Positions 22,384 to 31,213 of a stretch of 36,872 bases of DNA are shown here, piece by piece. The DNA comes from a virus. Location: positions 1 to 36,872 of IMG/VR virus record IMGVR_UViG_3300022745_000098. The stretch is one strand, 5' to 3'. Positions within the stretch are counted from its first letter, which is position 1, and each line of letters begins with the position of its first letter. The position numbers and the translations under genes were made by a program. The notes under the pieces were generated by a model. It ran no database searches, was not told where the DNA came from, and saw only the letters and a program-made list of their open reading frames with translations.

Positions 22384-24603
22384 ATGGCTGAAGGCGGCGG
22401 CGGAACCGGAGCGACAATCGCGGGGGCGGCATCCTCTGCCGTAGGCATGATCCCCGCCCTCATCGGGCGCGGGAAGAACCAGCGCACAGCCTCGAGCTTC
22501 GGGCAGTCGGACCAGTACGACCCGAACGCCGCGCTCTGGGCCGGTCGCCAGGGCGCGGCCGATGCGTATGCGATGCGGTACCAGGACCGCGCGAACGAGT
22601 GGCAGAACCAGGCGAACCAGTACGGGCAGCAGTCGCAGGGCCTCTACGCGGGCGGGCAGGCCAGCATGGGCCAGCAGCAGCAGGCCCGAGGGATGCAGAT
22701 GGACGCCGCGTCCATGGCGCGCGCCCGTGCAACCGGAGCCGTCCCGAGCATCGCGCAGATGCAGGGTGACCGTGCGATGGGTCAGGTGCAGGCCGCGCAG
22801 GCCTCGCAGGCGGCCTCTGCCCGAGGCGCGGCGGGTCTCGCGCTCGCGCAGCAGGGGGCGGCGAACAACACCGCCAACGCCCAGCAGAACATCGCCGGTC
22901 AGACGCAGGTTGCAGCGGCGCAGGAGCGTCTCGCGGCCGAGAACGCCTACGCGCAGCAGGCAGGCGCGATTCGTGGCGGCGACCAGAGCGCAGCGCAGAC
23001 GCAGTTCGGCGCAGGCGCCCAGTCCGGGCAGCTCGGGATCGGGGCTGGAGGGCTCGGTGTGCAGTACAGCCAGGCCGAGAACGACGTGCGCAAGGCGGAG
23101 ATGCAGGCCAAGGCGCAGCAGCAGGCGACGCTTGCCCAGAGCTACGGCCAGTCCGAGCAGCTCAACCAGCAGACGGCGAACCAGAACGCGCAGAACAAGG
23201 GGCTCGTCGACACGCTCACGGACTTCTTCAGCGATGCGCGCACGAAGATGTACCTGCCTCCAGGCAGTGACTTCGGAGGCTTCGGCACGCTCGGCGGTGC
23301 GATGGCGGGTGCGGTACAGCAAGACCCGGTGGGCAACGCCTCCGCGTACAAGCTCGCTCCGGGCGCCGGCATGGATGTGGACGCCACGATCAAGCAGCAG
23401 GCTGAGAGCGGCACGAAGTTCGTGAACGACCCGACGGGCGGCATGGTCGCCGGGGCGCGTGCGGAGGGCGGGCCGGTGGCGGGCGGGCAGCCGTACCTCG
23501 TCGGCGAGAAGGGGCCGGAGATCGTGGTGCCGGGGCAGGACGGTACGGTCATCCCGAACCACGCGATCAGCACGTGGGGCTCGGGAGCGGCTGACATCGC
23601 TGCGCAGGATGCCGCGGCAGTCGAGGCGGGGACGCAGGCCAACACGGCGGCGTTCGCGGCGCAGGAAGCGGCGAACTGGAAGAACCCGTACCAGCGCGAC
23701 CTCGACGAGATCAACGCGCAGCGGAACGCGTCGCGGCTGCTCGGCATCGACTCGGGCCTCACGGCCGACGACCGGCGCAAGGAGCGCGTCGCGAAGGCGT
23801 TCCTCAAGCAGCCAGTCAGTGCAGAGCCCGAGAAGCCTCCGGAGAAGTCCTCCGTCGATGGTGGTCCGGGCCGTGCTCCCATGTGGGGCGAAGGCACTGG
23901 CCAGTCGAGCCCGGACCCGCCGAACGCCGAAGCAGCCATGAATCCATGGCTCCTGGCGCTCTCGAACGCGTCCAAGAACCTGAACGAGGCCCAGTTCGGG
24001 ACCCCTCGACGCGCGGACGGCGGCCCGGTGAAGGCCGGTCAGCCGTACATGATGGGCGAGCGCGGACCCGAGGTGGTGCTTCCGCTCTCGAACCCAGACG
24101 GCTACGAGCTGCGCCAGAGCGAGGACGGACGCGGGTACTACGAGCGCCTCGGCGAGGCGCCGTCGGTGGTGCCCGCTCGGTTCGCCGCGGGCCTCCAGAG
24201 CGGCGGTCGCAAGGCGGAGGCGCCGAAGGCCAAGGCGAAGCCCAAGGCCGACGCGGTGGACCTCGACGCCTACGTGCAGCAGCTCCAGGCGCTCGCGAAG
24301 ACTGGGCCCTCGGTGGACGCCGTGTCCTCGCGGTACCGACCCGCCGACGCGCTGGCGGGAGCCCCGTACGTCTACAAGGACGAGTTCCGGCCCCCCGAGC
24401 AGGCGCCCGGGGAGGTGAACTACGGCCCGACGGCGCAGACCATGCAGCATAACCCGGTGACGGCGACGGCGGTGAAGCGTGACCCGGCGACGGGGCTGCT
24501 CGAGGTGGACGCGAACAAGCTCACGAAGGTGAACAGCTCGGCGATCGCTGACCTCCAGAAGCAGATCGACATGCTCGCACTCAACGCCGGGGGGCGCCGC
24601 TGA
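22384..24603 (+). CDS. Internal virion (ejection) protein with two tape-measure-type motifs
   Basis: A 739-residue protein. Residues 1-270 are Ala/Gln-rich helix (MGQVQAAQASQAASARGAAG), typical of podovirus internal proteins released into the cell with DNA. Two related motifs follow: GGPVAGGQPYLVGEKGPEIV around 362-381 and GGPVKAGQPYMMGERGPEVV around 546-565. This phrase is best known from the C-termini of siphovirus tape-measure proteins. A segment FFSDARTKMYL (about 280) resembles the start of S74 chaperone domains, but no full domain is present. GGAGG precedes ATG 22384 by five bases. Confidence 0.75.
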   Translation: MAEGGGGTGATIAGAASSAVGMIPALIGRGKNQRTASSFGQSDQYDPNAALWAGRQGAADAYAMRYQDRANEWQNQANQYGQQSQGLYAGGQASMGQQQQARGMQMDAASMARARATGAVPSIAQMQGDRAMGQVQAAQASQAASARGAAGLALAQQGAANNTANAQQNIAGQTQVAAAQERLAAENAYAQQAGAIRGGDQSAAQTQFGAGAQSGQLGIGAGGLGVQYSQAENDVRKAEMQAKAQQQATLAQSYGQSEQLNQQTANQNAQNKGLVDTLTDFFSDARTKMYLPPGSDFGGFGTLGGAMAGAVQQDPVGNASAYKLAPGAGMDVDATIKQQAESGTKFVNDPTGGMVAGARAEGGPVAGGQPYLVGEKGPEIVVPGQDGTVIPNHAISTWGSGAADIAAQDAAAVEAGTQANTAAFAAQEAANWKNPYQRDLDEINAQRNASRLLGIDSGLTADDRRKERVAKAFLKQPVSAEPEKPPEKSSVDGGPGRAPMWGEGTGQSSPDPPNAEAAMNPWLLALSNASKNLNEAQFGTPRRADGGPVKAGQPYMMGERGPEVVLPLSNPDGYELRQSEDGRGYYERLGEAPSVVPARFAAGLQSGGRKAEAPKAKAKPKADAVDLDAYVQQLQALAKTGPSVDAVSSRYRPADALAGAPYVYKDEFRPPEQAPGEVNYGPTAQTMQHNPVTATAVKRDPATGLLEVDANKLTKVNSSAIADLQKQIDMLALNAGGRR

Positions 24604-26228
24604 TGGCTGGCCCGTCCCAGGCCTGGCTCGCGGGATTCGGCGACCTGTCCAACATGGGCATCGGTCAGCCGCCTCCCGCAGGCCCGATGCTCGTGAACCT
24701 CGGTGGCGTGCCCGTGGCGGCCCCGCCTCCGGCTCCCGTTGCGGCTCCTCCCCCTCCGCCTCCCGCGCCGGGTCCCGTTGCGCCGCCGGCTCCTGCGCCT
24801 GCCCCCTCACCTGCTCCTGCTGCGCCTCCGCAGCCCGTCCCGCCCGACGTGCAGTTCGTGCGCGTCGGCGGCGGCTACACCCCGGCCGGCGAAGCGAGCG
24901 TCATGGGTCCGCAGCAGAAGGCGCACCTCATGGCGTCCTTCCAGGGCCCCTCGCAGTCGGCCGTCGAGAACGCCGACCGCGTGCAGCAGCAGGCCGTGAA
25001 CGAGCAAGCGCACTGGTTCGCGCAGGCCGAGAAGGCGCAGGCGCGCGAGGAAGGCGTCGTCGCGGCGCAGCAGAAGCGCACCGACGAGCTCCAGGCGCTC
25101 GAGCAGGACTACCGCGACCAGGTGGCTGCGCTCGGGAAGAACCACCTCGACTCGAACCGCTGGTGGGCGCAGAAGACCACGGGCGACAAGATCGCGACCG
25201 GCATCCTGGCGTTCCTCGGCGGACTCGGAGCGATGGGCACGGGCGGGCCGAACCTCGCCTGGGAAGCCATCAAGCGCGACATGGACGCGGACATCGACGC
25301 GCAGAAGTTCGACTTCGCGACGCAGATGGATCAGGCCAAGGGCACGCAGAACGCGTTCGCCCTGGCCATGCAGCGTTACGGTTCCGAGGACGCGGCGACC
25401 GCTGCGGCCCGGGCTGCGGCGCTCGACTTCGCGCAGGCCAAGCTCGGGCAGCTCCAGGGCCAGTGGAAGGGCGTCGAGGCGCAGAACGCAGCCGCCGACC
25501 TCCTCGGGCGCATCGACTCCGAGCGCGAGAAGACGATCGCCTCCGGCTTCCGCTACGTCCCGGCGACGCAGCAGGCCTCTCGGTACGTGATGCAGGTGCG
25601 CGGGCAGATGCTCCCGGGCACGGTGAGCGAGGCCGACGCGCAGAAGTACGCGCTCGAGCACGGGGTGAAGCCCTCCGAAGAGATCGACAAGATCACCGTC
25701 AAGGGCGGCGTCGACGCCGCGACCGAGCGCGCGAAGGGCTCGAACGAGCGGGAGAAGCGCACCGATGAGGAGACGCGAGCCATCGCCTCGCAGCTTCAGC
25801 AGGCGGGCGTCCCTGCGGCGCGACAGGCAGCCGAAAAGGCCCTCGCCGCGCTGAACAAGAGCGAGGGCGGGTTCGCCGAGGGCGTTCTTCGCGAGTCCTA
25901 CCCGACCGCCACGAAGGCGCTGTCGAGCCAGGACGCGAACGCGCGAGAGCAGGCGTACGCCAATTTCAGCAACGCGGCGATCAAGGCCATGATGGGCAAC
26001 GCGACGGAGCCCGAAGTGGGGCGCGCCAAGGAGGCCCTTGGCTCGGCGAAGGACCCGGCCGCGCGGAAGCGGGCCATCGCCGACGCTCTGGAGTCGCTCG
26101 CGGAGATCGAAAAGAACATCAAGGCAGGTGCGTCGCCTGAGGCCCAGGCGGCGTTCGACGAGCGGCGTGAGAACGCTGCGAGCGGCAAGCGCCTTGTTCC
26201 TGCCTCCGTCTCGAAGGGCTGGAAGTGA
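24603..26228 (+). CDS. Internal virion (ejection) protein
   Basis: A 541-residue protein: a Pro/Ala-rich disordered stretch (about 36-80), then long helices (RVQQQAVNEQAHWFAQAEKA). A hydrophobic Gly-rich segment, ATGILAFLGGLGAMGTGG (about 199-216), could insert in a membrane; the charged DMDADIDAQKFDFATQMDQA helix follows. This order (hydrophobic Gly-rich helix, then a DADIDAQ-like helix) recurs in internal proteins of podovirus-like phages. It probably helps form the channel for DNA across the envelope. ATG 24603 overlaps the previous stop. No enzymatic motif seen. Confidence 0.7.
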   Translation: MAGPSQAWLAGFGDLSNMGIGQPPPAGPMLVNLGGVPVAAPPPAPVAAPPPPPPAPGPVAPPAPAPAPSPAPAAPPQPVPPDVQFVRVGGGYTPAGEASVMGPQQKAHLMASFQGPSQSAVENADRVQQQAVNEQAHWFAQAEKAQAREEGVVAAQQKRTDELQALEQDYRDQVAALGKNHLDSNRWWAQKTTGDKIATGILAFLGGLGAMGTGGPNLAWEAIKRDMDADIDAQKFDFATQMDQAKGTQNAFALAMQRYGSEDAATAAARAAALDFAQAKLGQLQGQWKGVEAQNAAADLLGRIDSEREKTIASGFRYVPATQQASRYVMQVRGQMLPGTVSEADAQKYALEHGVKPSEEIDKITVKGGVDAATERAKGSNEREKRTDEETRAIASQLQQAGVPAARQAAEKALAALNKSEGGFAEGVLRESYPTATKALSSQDANAREQAYANFSNAAIKAMMGNATEPEVGRAKEALGSAKDPAARKRAIADALESLAEIEKNIKAGASPEAQAAFDERRENAASGKRLVPASVSKGWK

Positions 26229-29104
26229 GCGAGCCCACGCCCGACACCCAGCCGGTCAAGGCGTTCGACCGGCAGGGCAACAAGATCGAGCTTCCCGCCT
26301 CCGACGTCCCGGAGCTGGTGAAGCTCGGCGGCCGTGTCGCCACGCCTCAGGAACTCGCCGAGCACAAGGCCGAGCAGGACTACGCCCAGAAGAGCACCGT
26401 CGAGAAGGTCACCGGACCGCTCCGGTATGCCTCTCCGTTCACGTTCGCGGCGTCGCTCGCAGCCACCGGGCAGGCGCCGGTCCTGCCGCCCACGCTCGAG
26501 TCCCATCTCCAGGGCGTCGGCGAGGGCCTCGGCGCGGGTCTGCCGCAGCTCGCGGTCAAGGAGGCCACGAGGCTCGCGGGCGGCGACCAGGCTGCCCGAG
26601 CCTACGCCGACCGGGCCGAGACGGCCTCGACGGCGCATCCTACGGCCGGCACGGTCGGCCAGGTCGTCGGCATGGGCGTCGGCGCCATGATGGGCCGTGC
26701 CGCTCCGACGGGGCTCCTGTCCGAGGTCGGAGCGGGCGTCGAGGCGGGAGTGGGGCGCGCCATGGCGGGCGTTGCAGCCAAGGGCGTCCTGGGCCGCGCG
26801 GCCACGACCGGCGCCGAGCTCGCGGCGCGTGGGTTCATCGAGGCGGCTGGCTACAACGCCGCCACGGAGCTCTCAAAGGCGGCGTTCCTCGACCAGGAGA
26901 TCAACGGAGAGAAGCTCTACTCGATCGCTGGGCACTCAGCGCTTGCAGGCCTGTTTGGCGCCGGTGGCGGTGCGGTCCTCGGCGGGTCGGGCTCGCTCGT
27001 GGCGTCCGGTGGTCGAGCGGCCTACCGTGGCGCGGTCGGTGGCATCTCGAAGCTCGCGCAGGTCGGCGAGCTCGGGCTGGCGCGCGGCCAGGCTGCCATC
27101 GAGCAGACCATCGGCAAGGGTCGTGCGGTCGTGGACGAGCTCGGCGCCAAGGCCGAGACGGCCGCGGCCGAGGCGAAGGCGCTCGGCAAGGACGCCGCCG
27201 ATGCCGCCAAGGGCGCCGCCAAGGGGGCGGCAGAGGACGCCGCGACGGGCGCGCGCAGGATGGCCGGCGAGGCCGTCGACGACGGCGTCAAGACGGGCCG
27301 CACGCTGGCGGAGATCACCGGCACGAAGATCGAGCAGGAGCAGGCGGCGATGCGCGCGACCGTCGAGCGCCTGAAGACGCCCGAGGCGCAGAAGGCGTTC
27401 GCCTACGACCTCGCGTGGAAGCAGGTAGGCGGCGGACAGGGGCTCCAGTCGACCAGGTTCGCGAAGCAGGCCGAGAAGTACCTGCCGAACGGGACGCAGG
27501 ACGTCGGCGAGATTCTGATGCGCAAGGGGATCTTGGACGTGGAGCAAGGCGCGTTCGCTGCGGCCAAGAGCGGCACGGCGGCCGAGATGCTCCCGAAGAT
27601 CGCCGCCGCCGTCGAGGAGAACGGCGCACGCCTCGGCGCGATCACCAACGCGAGCGGCGCGACCATCGGCGCCAAGGACATCAACGGCCTGTTCGCCAAC
27701 GTGCTCGACCGCTACGGCTCGATCGCCGGGCGTGAGGGCGAGGTCGCGGCGATCAAGGCGTACCGCGAGAACCTGCTCCAGAAGCTGAACGTCGGCGACA
27801 CGTGGGCGGCGCACGCGGGTGACTTCTCCGCGCTCGACGGCCGAGCCGCCGAGGCGACCATCCAGGACGTGCTCAAGCAGCGCAAGGGCCTGGATGAGAT
27901 CATCTACGCCGAACAGAAGACCCTGGACCCCAAGGGCAGGCTCGCCGCGCTCCGTGACGTTCGCTCCGAGATGGAGCGGATGCTCATGGACAAGCTCGAC
28001 GAGGCGAGCGGCAAGGTGCCCGGAGAGCTCCGCAAGGAGTACCAGGCGCTCAAGCGTGACCACGTCGCGCTCAGCATCGCGAAGGATGCGGCCGAGGACT
28101 CCGCGGCGCGTATGGCGAAGGCCCGCAGCGTCTCGCTCACCGACTACCTGGCTGGCGCGGGCTCCCTCCCCCTCACGCTCGGGCACAAGGTTCTGCGCGA
28201 GCGCGGGAACGCTGCCGCGGCGGTGACGCTCTACCGCATGGCCGAGAGCGGGTCTCTCACGAGGGCCATCGAGGCCGCCGACCAGGCCGTCACGAAGGCG
28301 GCGAAGGGGGCGCTCCAGATCGCCTCCGAAGCGAAGGCGACTCCGGGTGCGCAGTCCCCCCGCACGGGCTTCAACTTCGGCGAGCGCGTGGCCCAGGCAT
28401 CGCAGCGCGTGGCCCAGGCTGGCAAGCGCCAGGAGCCAGTGCAGGTGCAGGAGATCCGGCGGCAGGCCGCGGCGGTCATCAAGTGGCAGGGCGACGTGCG
28501 TGCGAATCCACAGCCGTCCATCCAGCAGATCCAGGAGGCGGCGGCGCAGATCGGCCAGCAGTCCGGCCCGAAGGCGGCGGCGGCCTACTCGGCGGCGGCG
28601 TTCAAGGCGCTTACGTTCGTCGCCTCCCACATCCCCGCCAAGGAGCGGCGCGACCCGCTCGACCCTCGCAGCGTGCCGCCCCTCACGACCGAGGAGGCGG
28701 ATCGCGTCGTGCGCGCGGCGAAGTACGCGGCGCGTCCCGCGAGCGTGTGGGAGGACTTCGAGCGTGGTAGAGTGACCCCCGAGGGAATCGCAGCGGCAGA
28801 GACGTTCATGCCCGAGCAGCTGGCCAGCTTCCGCCAGCAGCTCCTGTCGGACGTCACCGAGCGCATGGCTCGGGACCAGCGCCTCACGGCTACGCAGCGG
28901 CTCCGCATCGACAAGCTCCTCGGCGGTGTGCCCGCCGGACCGGACCTGCGCCCAGAGAACCTGGCCAAGCTCCAGTCCAACTTCGCTCCGGTCCCTCCGG
29001 AGCCTGCCCCGACAGCACCCCCCGCACCGACCGGCGGCAAGAAGGTCGACATGCAGGTTCAGCAAACCGGGTTCGACGCTGTCGAGGCTCGCAAGGCGGG
29101 CTGA
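26225..29104 (+). CDS. Large internal virion (ejection) protein
   Basis: A 959-residue, Ala-rich helical protein. Gly/Ala-rich hydrophobic stretches around 145-265 (VGQVVGMGVGAMMGRAAPTG; HSALAGLFGAGGGAVLGGSG) may enter the membrane, followed by a long coiled region (300-345, 560-620) and a Pro-rich end. In podovirus genomes the last and largest protein of the ejection set sits here. I see no transglycosylase or lysozyme motif in it. GTG 26225 is set by the GTGA overlap with the previous gene. Confidence 0.7.
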   Translation: MSEPTPDTQPVKAFDRQGNKIELPASDVPELVKLGGRVATPQELAEHKAEQDYAQKSTVEKVTGPLRYASPFTFAASLAATGQAPVLPPTLESHLQGVGEGLGAGLPQLAVKEATRLAGGDQAARAYADRAETASTAHPTAGTVGQVVGMGVGAMMGRAAPTGLLSEVGAGVEAGVGRAMAGVAAKGVLGRAATTGAELAARGFIEAAGYNAATELSKAAFLDQEINGEKLYSIAGHSALAGLFGAGGGAVLGGSGSLVASGGRAAYRGAVGGISKLAQVGELGLARGQAAIEQTIGKGRAVVDELGAKAETAAAEAKALGKDAADAAKGAAKGAAEDAATGARRMAGEAVDDGVKTGRTLAEITGTKIEQEQAAMRATVERLKTPEAQKAFAYDLAWKQVGGGQGLQSTRFAKQAEKYLPNGTQDVGEILMRKGILDVEQGAFAAAKSGTAAEMLPKIAAAVEENGARLGAITNASGATIGAKDINGLFANVLDRYGSIAGREGEVAAIKAYRENLLQKLNVGDTWAAHAGDFSALDGRAAEATIQDVLKQRKGLDEIIYAEQKTLDPKGRLAALRDVRSEMERMLMDKLDEASGKVPGELRKEYQALKRDHVALSIAKDAAEDSAARMAKARSVSLTDYLAGAGSLPLTLGHKVLRERGNAAAAVTLYRMAESGSLTRAIEAADQAVTKAAKGALQIASEAKATPGAQSPRTGFNFGERVAQASQRVAQAGKRQEPVQVQEIRRQAAAVIKWQGDVRANPQPSIQQIQEAAAQIGQQSGPKAAAAYSAAAFKALTFVASHIPAKERRDPLDPRSVPPLTTEEADRVVRAAKYAARPASVWEDFERGRVTPEGIAAAETFMPEQLASFRQQLLSDVTERMARDQRLTATQRLRIDKLLGGVPAGPDLRPENLAKLQSNFAPVPPEPAPTAPPAPTGGKKVDMQVQQTGFDAVEARKAG

Positions 29105-29117
29105 TTCGGAGGGCCGC

Positions 29118-29552
29118 GTGGCCATTCAGCAGATCCAGGAGTGCCGCCCGCCGCGTCGCGGTGAGGTGATCGCGCTCACCGTCGATTCGACCGCCCGCGC
29201 GTACGACCTGCTCCAGGTCGCGCTCGCCGGCTTCACTCCGCAGAACGCTCAGCGTGAGCAGTCCTCGGTCGTCCTCTGGATGCAGGCCGAGACGAACAAC
29301 GTCTACTTCTACTTCGCGAGCGGCGAAGCCGGCGCGGTCGCGACCACCGACGTCAACAACATCGACAACACCGCGACGGTGGCGGCGGGCGGTTCGCTTG
29401 CGTTCGCGAACACCTACGCGGGCGTCATCGTCGCCGGGGCGCTTCCGCTCCAGATCCGCATCGACCGCAGCGTCGACCGGTTCCTCGTCGTCAAGGCGGC
29501 GTCTACGAGCGGCGTTCTCCGCTTCTGGGCGGCGTCGGGAGCGTATGTGTGA
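29118..29552 (+). CDS. Hypothetical structural protein
   Basis: A 144-residue beta-rich protein (MAIQQIQECRPPRRGEV at the start if GTG is read as Met; VVLWMQAETNNVYFYFASGE; LQIRIDRSVDRFLVVKAAST). No family recognised. GTG 29118 has GGAGG five bases upstream, so it should be well expressed. It lies between the ejection proteins and the lysis genes; a minor virion or fibre-connecting protein is possible. Confidence 0.6.
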   Translation: MAIQQIQECRPPRRGEVIALTVDSTARAYDLLQVALAGFTPQNAQREQSSVVLWMQAETNNVYFYFASGEAGAVATTDVNNIDNTATVAAGGSLAFANTYAGVIVAGALPLQIRIDRSVDRFLVVKAASTSGVLRFWAASGAYV

Positions 29553-29995
29553 TGGACGAGACGATTCGCGAAGGATTCTCCAACGTTCTGGCGGAAATCT
29601 CCAAGGTCGGCGCCGATGCCCGAGAGGCCGCGAGCCGGTCAAAGGAGACATTCGCCGCTGTGGGTCGCCTCGAGTCTCGCGTCGGCGACCTCGAGAAGAC
29701 CGTGTTCGGCGGGCAGCCACCGACCATCCCTCCGACCGTGCCAGTCGTCGCCCGCATCACCGAGGGCGAGGGCACCGTGGCGGACCTCACCGGCAGGGTG
29801 CTCGCACTCCAGAACGAGGTCGCCGAGGTGAAGAAGCAGAACGCCGAGCAGCTGGTGGTGCTCGGCACGATCGCGAAGTCGGTCGGAGGGGTCATCAACT
29901 CTCCGCTGGTCAAGAAGATCGCCCTCCTCGCCGGAACGGTGCTCCTGCTCTGGCTCTCGGCGATGCAGGCCAAGCTCCAGGGGGTGCTCCCGTGA
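29552..29995 (+). CDS. Holin-like protein (coiled coil plus C-terminal membrane helix)
   Basis: A 147-residue protein: a helical coiled-coil region (VLAEISKVGADAREAASRSK; VLALQNEVAEVKKQNAEQLV) with a Pro-rich linker between, and one C-terminal membrane segment (IALLAGTVLLLWLSA, about 123-138). This layout recalls XhlA-type membrane-anchored lysis proteins. It starts the cluster that holds a spanin-like lipoprotein, with the lysozyme further down. The start may be ATG 29552 or the codon before it, GTG 29549; both overlap the previous stop. Confidence 0.6.
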   Translation: MDETIREGFSNVLAEISKVGADAREAASRSKETFAAVGRLESRVGDLEKTVFGGQPPTIPPTVPVVARITEGEGTVADLTGRVLALQNEVAEVKKQNAEQLVVLGTIAKSVGGVINSPLVKKIALLAGTVLLLWLSAMQAKLQGVLP

Positions 29996-30249
29996 TCGCC
30001 TGGCGTTCCCGCTCCGTCGATACCCTCGTGGTGCTGCTCTTCGTAGCCGGCATCCTCTGCCTCGCCCGCGCCGTCAGCGGATGCGCGCTGCTCCCTCCGA
30101 AGGAGACGCGCGAGCACTCTGCCGAGGCGATGTACACGGCCGACCACATGGCGTGCGTCGACACGTTCCAGACGCGCAAGGAGATCGACGAGTGCCGCGA
30201 GGGCGTGCGCCTTCGCTGGGGCCGCTACCGAGACGGGGGTGTGCGATGA
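29992..30249 (+). CDS. Small lipoprotein, spanin-like candidate
   Basis: An 85-residue protein: a hydrophobic N-terminal segment (TLVVLLFVAGILCLA) followed by a lipobox VSGC with the cysteine at residue 31, then a short charged domain with two more cysteines (C55, C68). Size and position next to a holin-like gene suit an outer-membrane spanin subunit, but no partner inner-membrane spanin is clear and there is no typical proline-rich Rz1 tail. GTG 29992 is in a GTGA overlap. Confidence 0.55.
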   Translation: MIAWRSRSVDTLVVLLFVAGILCLARAVSGCALLPPKETREHSAEAMYTADHMACVDTFQTRKEIDECREGVRLRWGRYRDGGVR

Positions 30250-30449
30250 AGGACGCGACCATCCTGGCGATCCTCGCGACGCTCGCCAAGCTCATCGCGG
30301 ACATCGTGACGGGCCAGGCGAGCAAGCGCGACGCGTACGACACGATCCGCGCAACCGCCACGCTCCTCCACGATGACCTCACGACCGAGGCGCTCGCCCG
30401 TGGCGAGCTCGCGGCCGACATCGCCGAAGATCTGAAGGTGCCGCGGTGA
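30246..30449 (+). CDS. Small helical protein in the lysis cluster
   Basis: A 67-residue protein: an amphipathic to weakly hydrophobic N-terminal helix (ATILAILATLAKLIADIVTG) and a charged C-terminal helix (LTTEALARGELAADIAEDLK). No family recognised. It is coupled to neighbours by ATGA and GTGA. The first helix could associate with membranes, so a lysis accessory role is possible but not shown. Confidence 0.55.
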   Translation: MKDATILAILATLAKLIADIVTGQASKRDAYDTIRATATLLHDDLTTEALARGELAADIAEDLKVPR

Positions 30450-30766
30450 CGACGGCGCAGCTCTACCAGGGCATGGCCGCCCCTTACGCGTACACGATGA
30501 ACGTGACGCCGGGGACGAGCGGTCTCGACCTGTCGACCGTGACGGCGGCGTCGCTCGCGGTGGAGCTGCCCGACGGCACCGAGGTCACCTGGACCGCGAC
30601 ACGCAGCAACCAGACCGCGACGACGCTGACACTGACGCACGTGCTGTCGGTCGGAGACACGCCGCAGATCGGAACGTGCCGCGTCTACGGCGTCCTCACC
30701 GTGTCGGGAGGCGAAGAGCGCACCGACCCCGATAGACTTGAGATCCTTTCCAAGTTCGGAGCCTGA
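30446..30766 (+). CDS. Small beta-sandwich virion protein (BppU-like)
   Basis: A 106-residue beta-rich protein (LDLSTVTAASLAVELPDGTE; TATTLTLTHVLSVGDTPQIG; YGVLTVSGGEERT). The strand pattern resembles the small Ig-like N-terminal domain of BppU-type upper-baseplate proteins that attach fibres. GTG 30446 is in a GTGA overlap. The resemblance is by pattern only; a role in fibre attachment fits its place just before the fibre genes. Confidence 0.55.
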   Translation: MTTAQLYQGMAAPYAYTMNVTPGTSGLDLSTVTAASLAVELPDGTEVTWTATRSNQTATTLTLTHVLSVGDTPQIGTCRVYGVLTVSGGEERTDPDRLEILSKFGA

Positions 30767-30769
30767 GCC

Positions 30770-31210
30770 ATGTCCGCATCCAACAGTTTCGAAACCGCGA
30801 TCCTGAACCTGTTCTTCAACAACTCCAACTTCGCGAACGTCGGCGACGCCACGGGCCTGCGAGGGAGCACGACGGCGGGCTCCCTCTACATCTCGCTCCA
30901 CACGGCGGACCCTGGCGAGGCTGGTACGGCGGTCACGAGCGAGGCGACCTACACGGGATACGCGCGCGTGGCAGTGGCTCGCTCCGGTGCGGGCTGGACG
31001 GTGAGCGGCAACAGCGCGACCAATGCGGGCACCGTCACCTTCGGCGCCTGCACGGCGGGCACGAACACCATCACGCACTTCGGCATCGTCGAGACATCCT
31101 CGGGGGCCGGTGCGCTGCACTTCTCCGGCGCCCTGACCGCCTCGCTGGCCGTCTCGGCCGGCATCACTCCGTCCTTCGCGGCCTCGGCCCTCACCGTCAC
31201 CGCGGACTGA
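30770..31210 (+). CDS. Gp80-like phage tail fibre / appendage protein
   Basis: A 146-residue protein with the phrases typical of the small Gp80-like family of phage structural proteins: an N-terminal helix (ETAILNLFFNNSNFANVG), then LYISLHTADPGEAGTAVTSE and the Tyr-Ala-Arg strand YTGYARVAV, then ITHFGIVETSSGAGALHFSG. These proteins are found beside tail fibre genes and are thought to be virion parts. It starts three bases after the previous stop. Confidence 0.7.
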   Translation: MSASNSFETAILNLFFNNSNFANVGDATGLRGSTTAGSLYISLHTADPGEAGTAVTSEATYTGYARVAVARSGAGWTVSGNSATNAGTVTFGACTAGTNTITHFGIVETSSGAGALHFSGALTASLAVSAGITPSFAASALTVTAD

Positions 31211-31213
31211 CCC

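Noticed and set aside
23220-23260. S74 chaperone (intramolecular protease) domain in the ejection protein
   Set aside because: Only the short FSDARTK phrase is present. The Ser-Lys dyad region and the rest of the domain are missing.
22138-24810. Very long minus-strand open frame (about 890 codons), and similar ones at 15020-17041, 26936-29125 and 5514-7166
   Set aside because: They are antisense mirrors of well-supported rightward genes. High GC at third positions removes stops on the opposite strand. They have no ribosome sites and give Arg/His/Leu-rich low-complexity proteins.
26225-29104. Lysozyme or transglycosylase domain in the largest ejection protein
   Set aside because: No catalytic Glu context or known motif was found; the protein is Ala-rich helix throughout.
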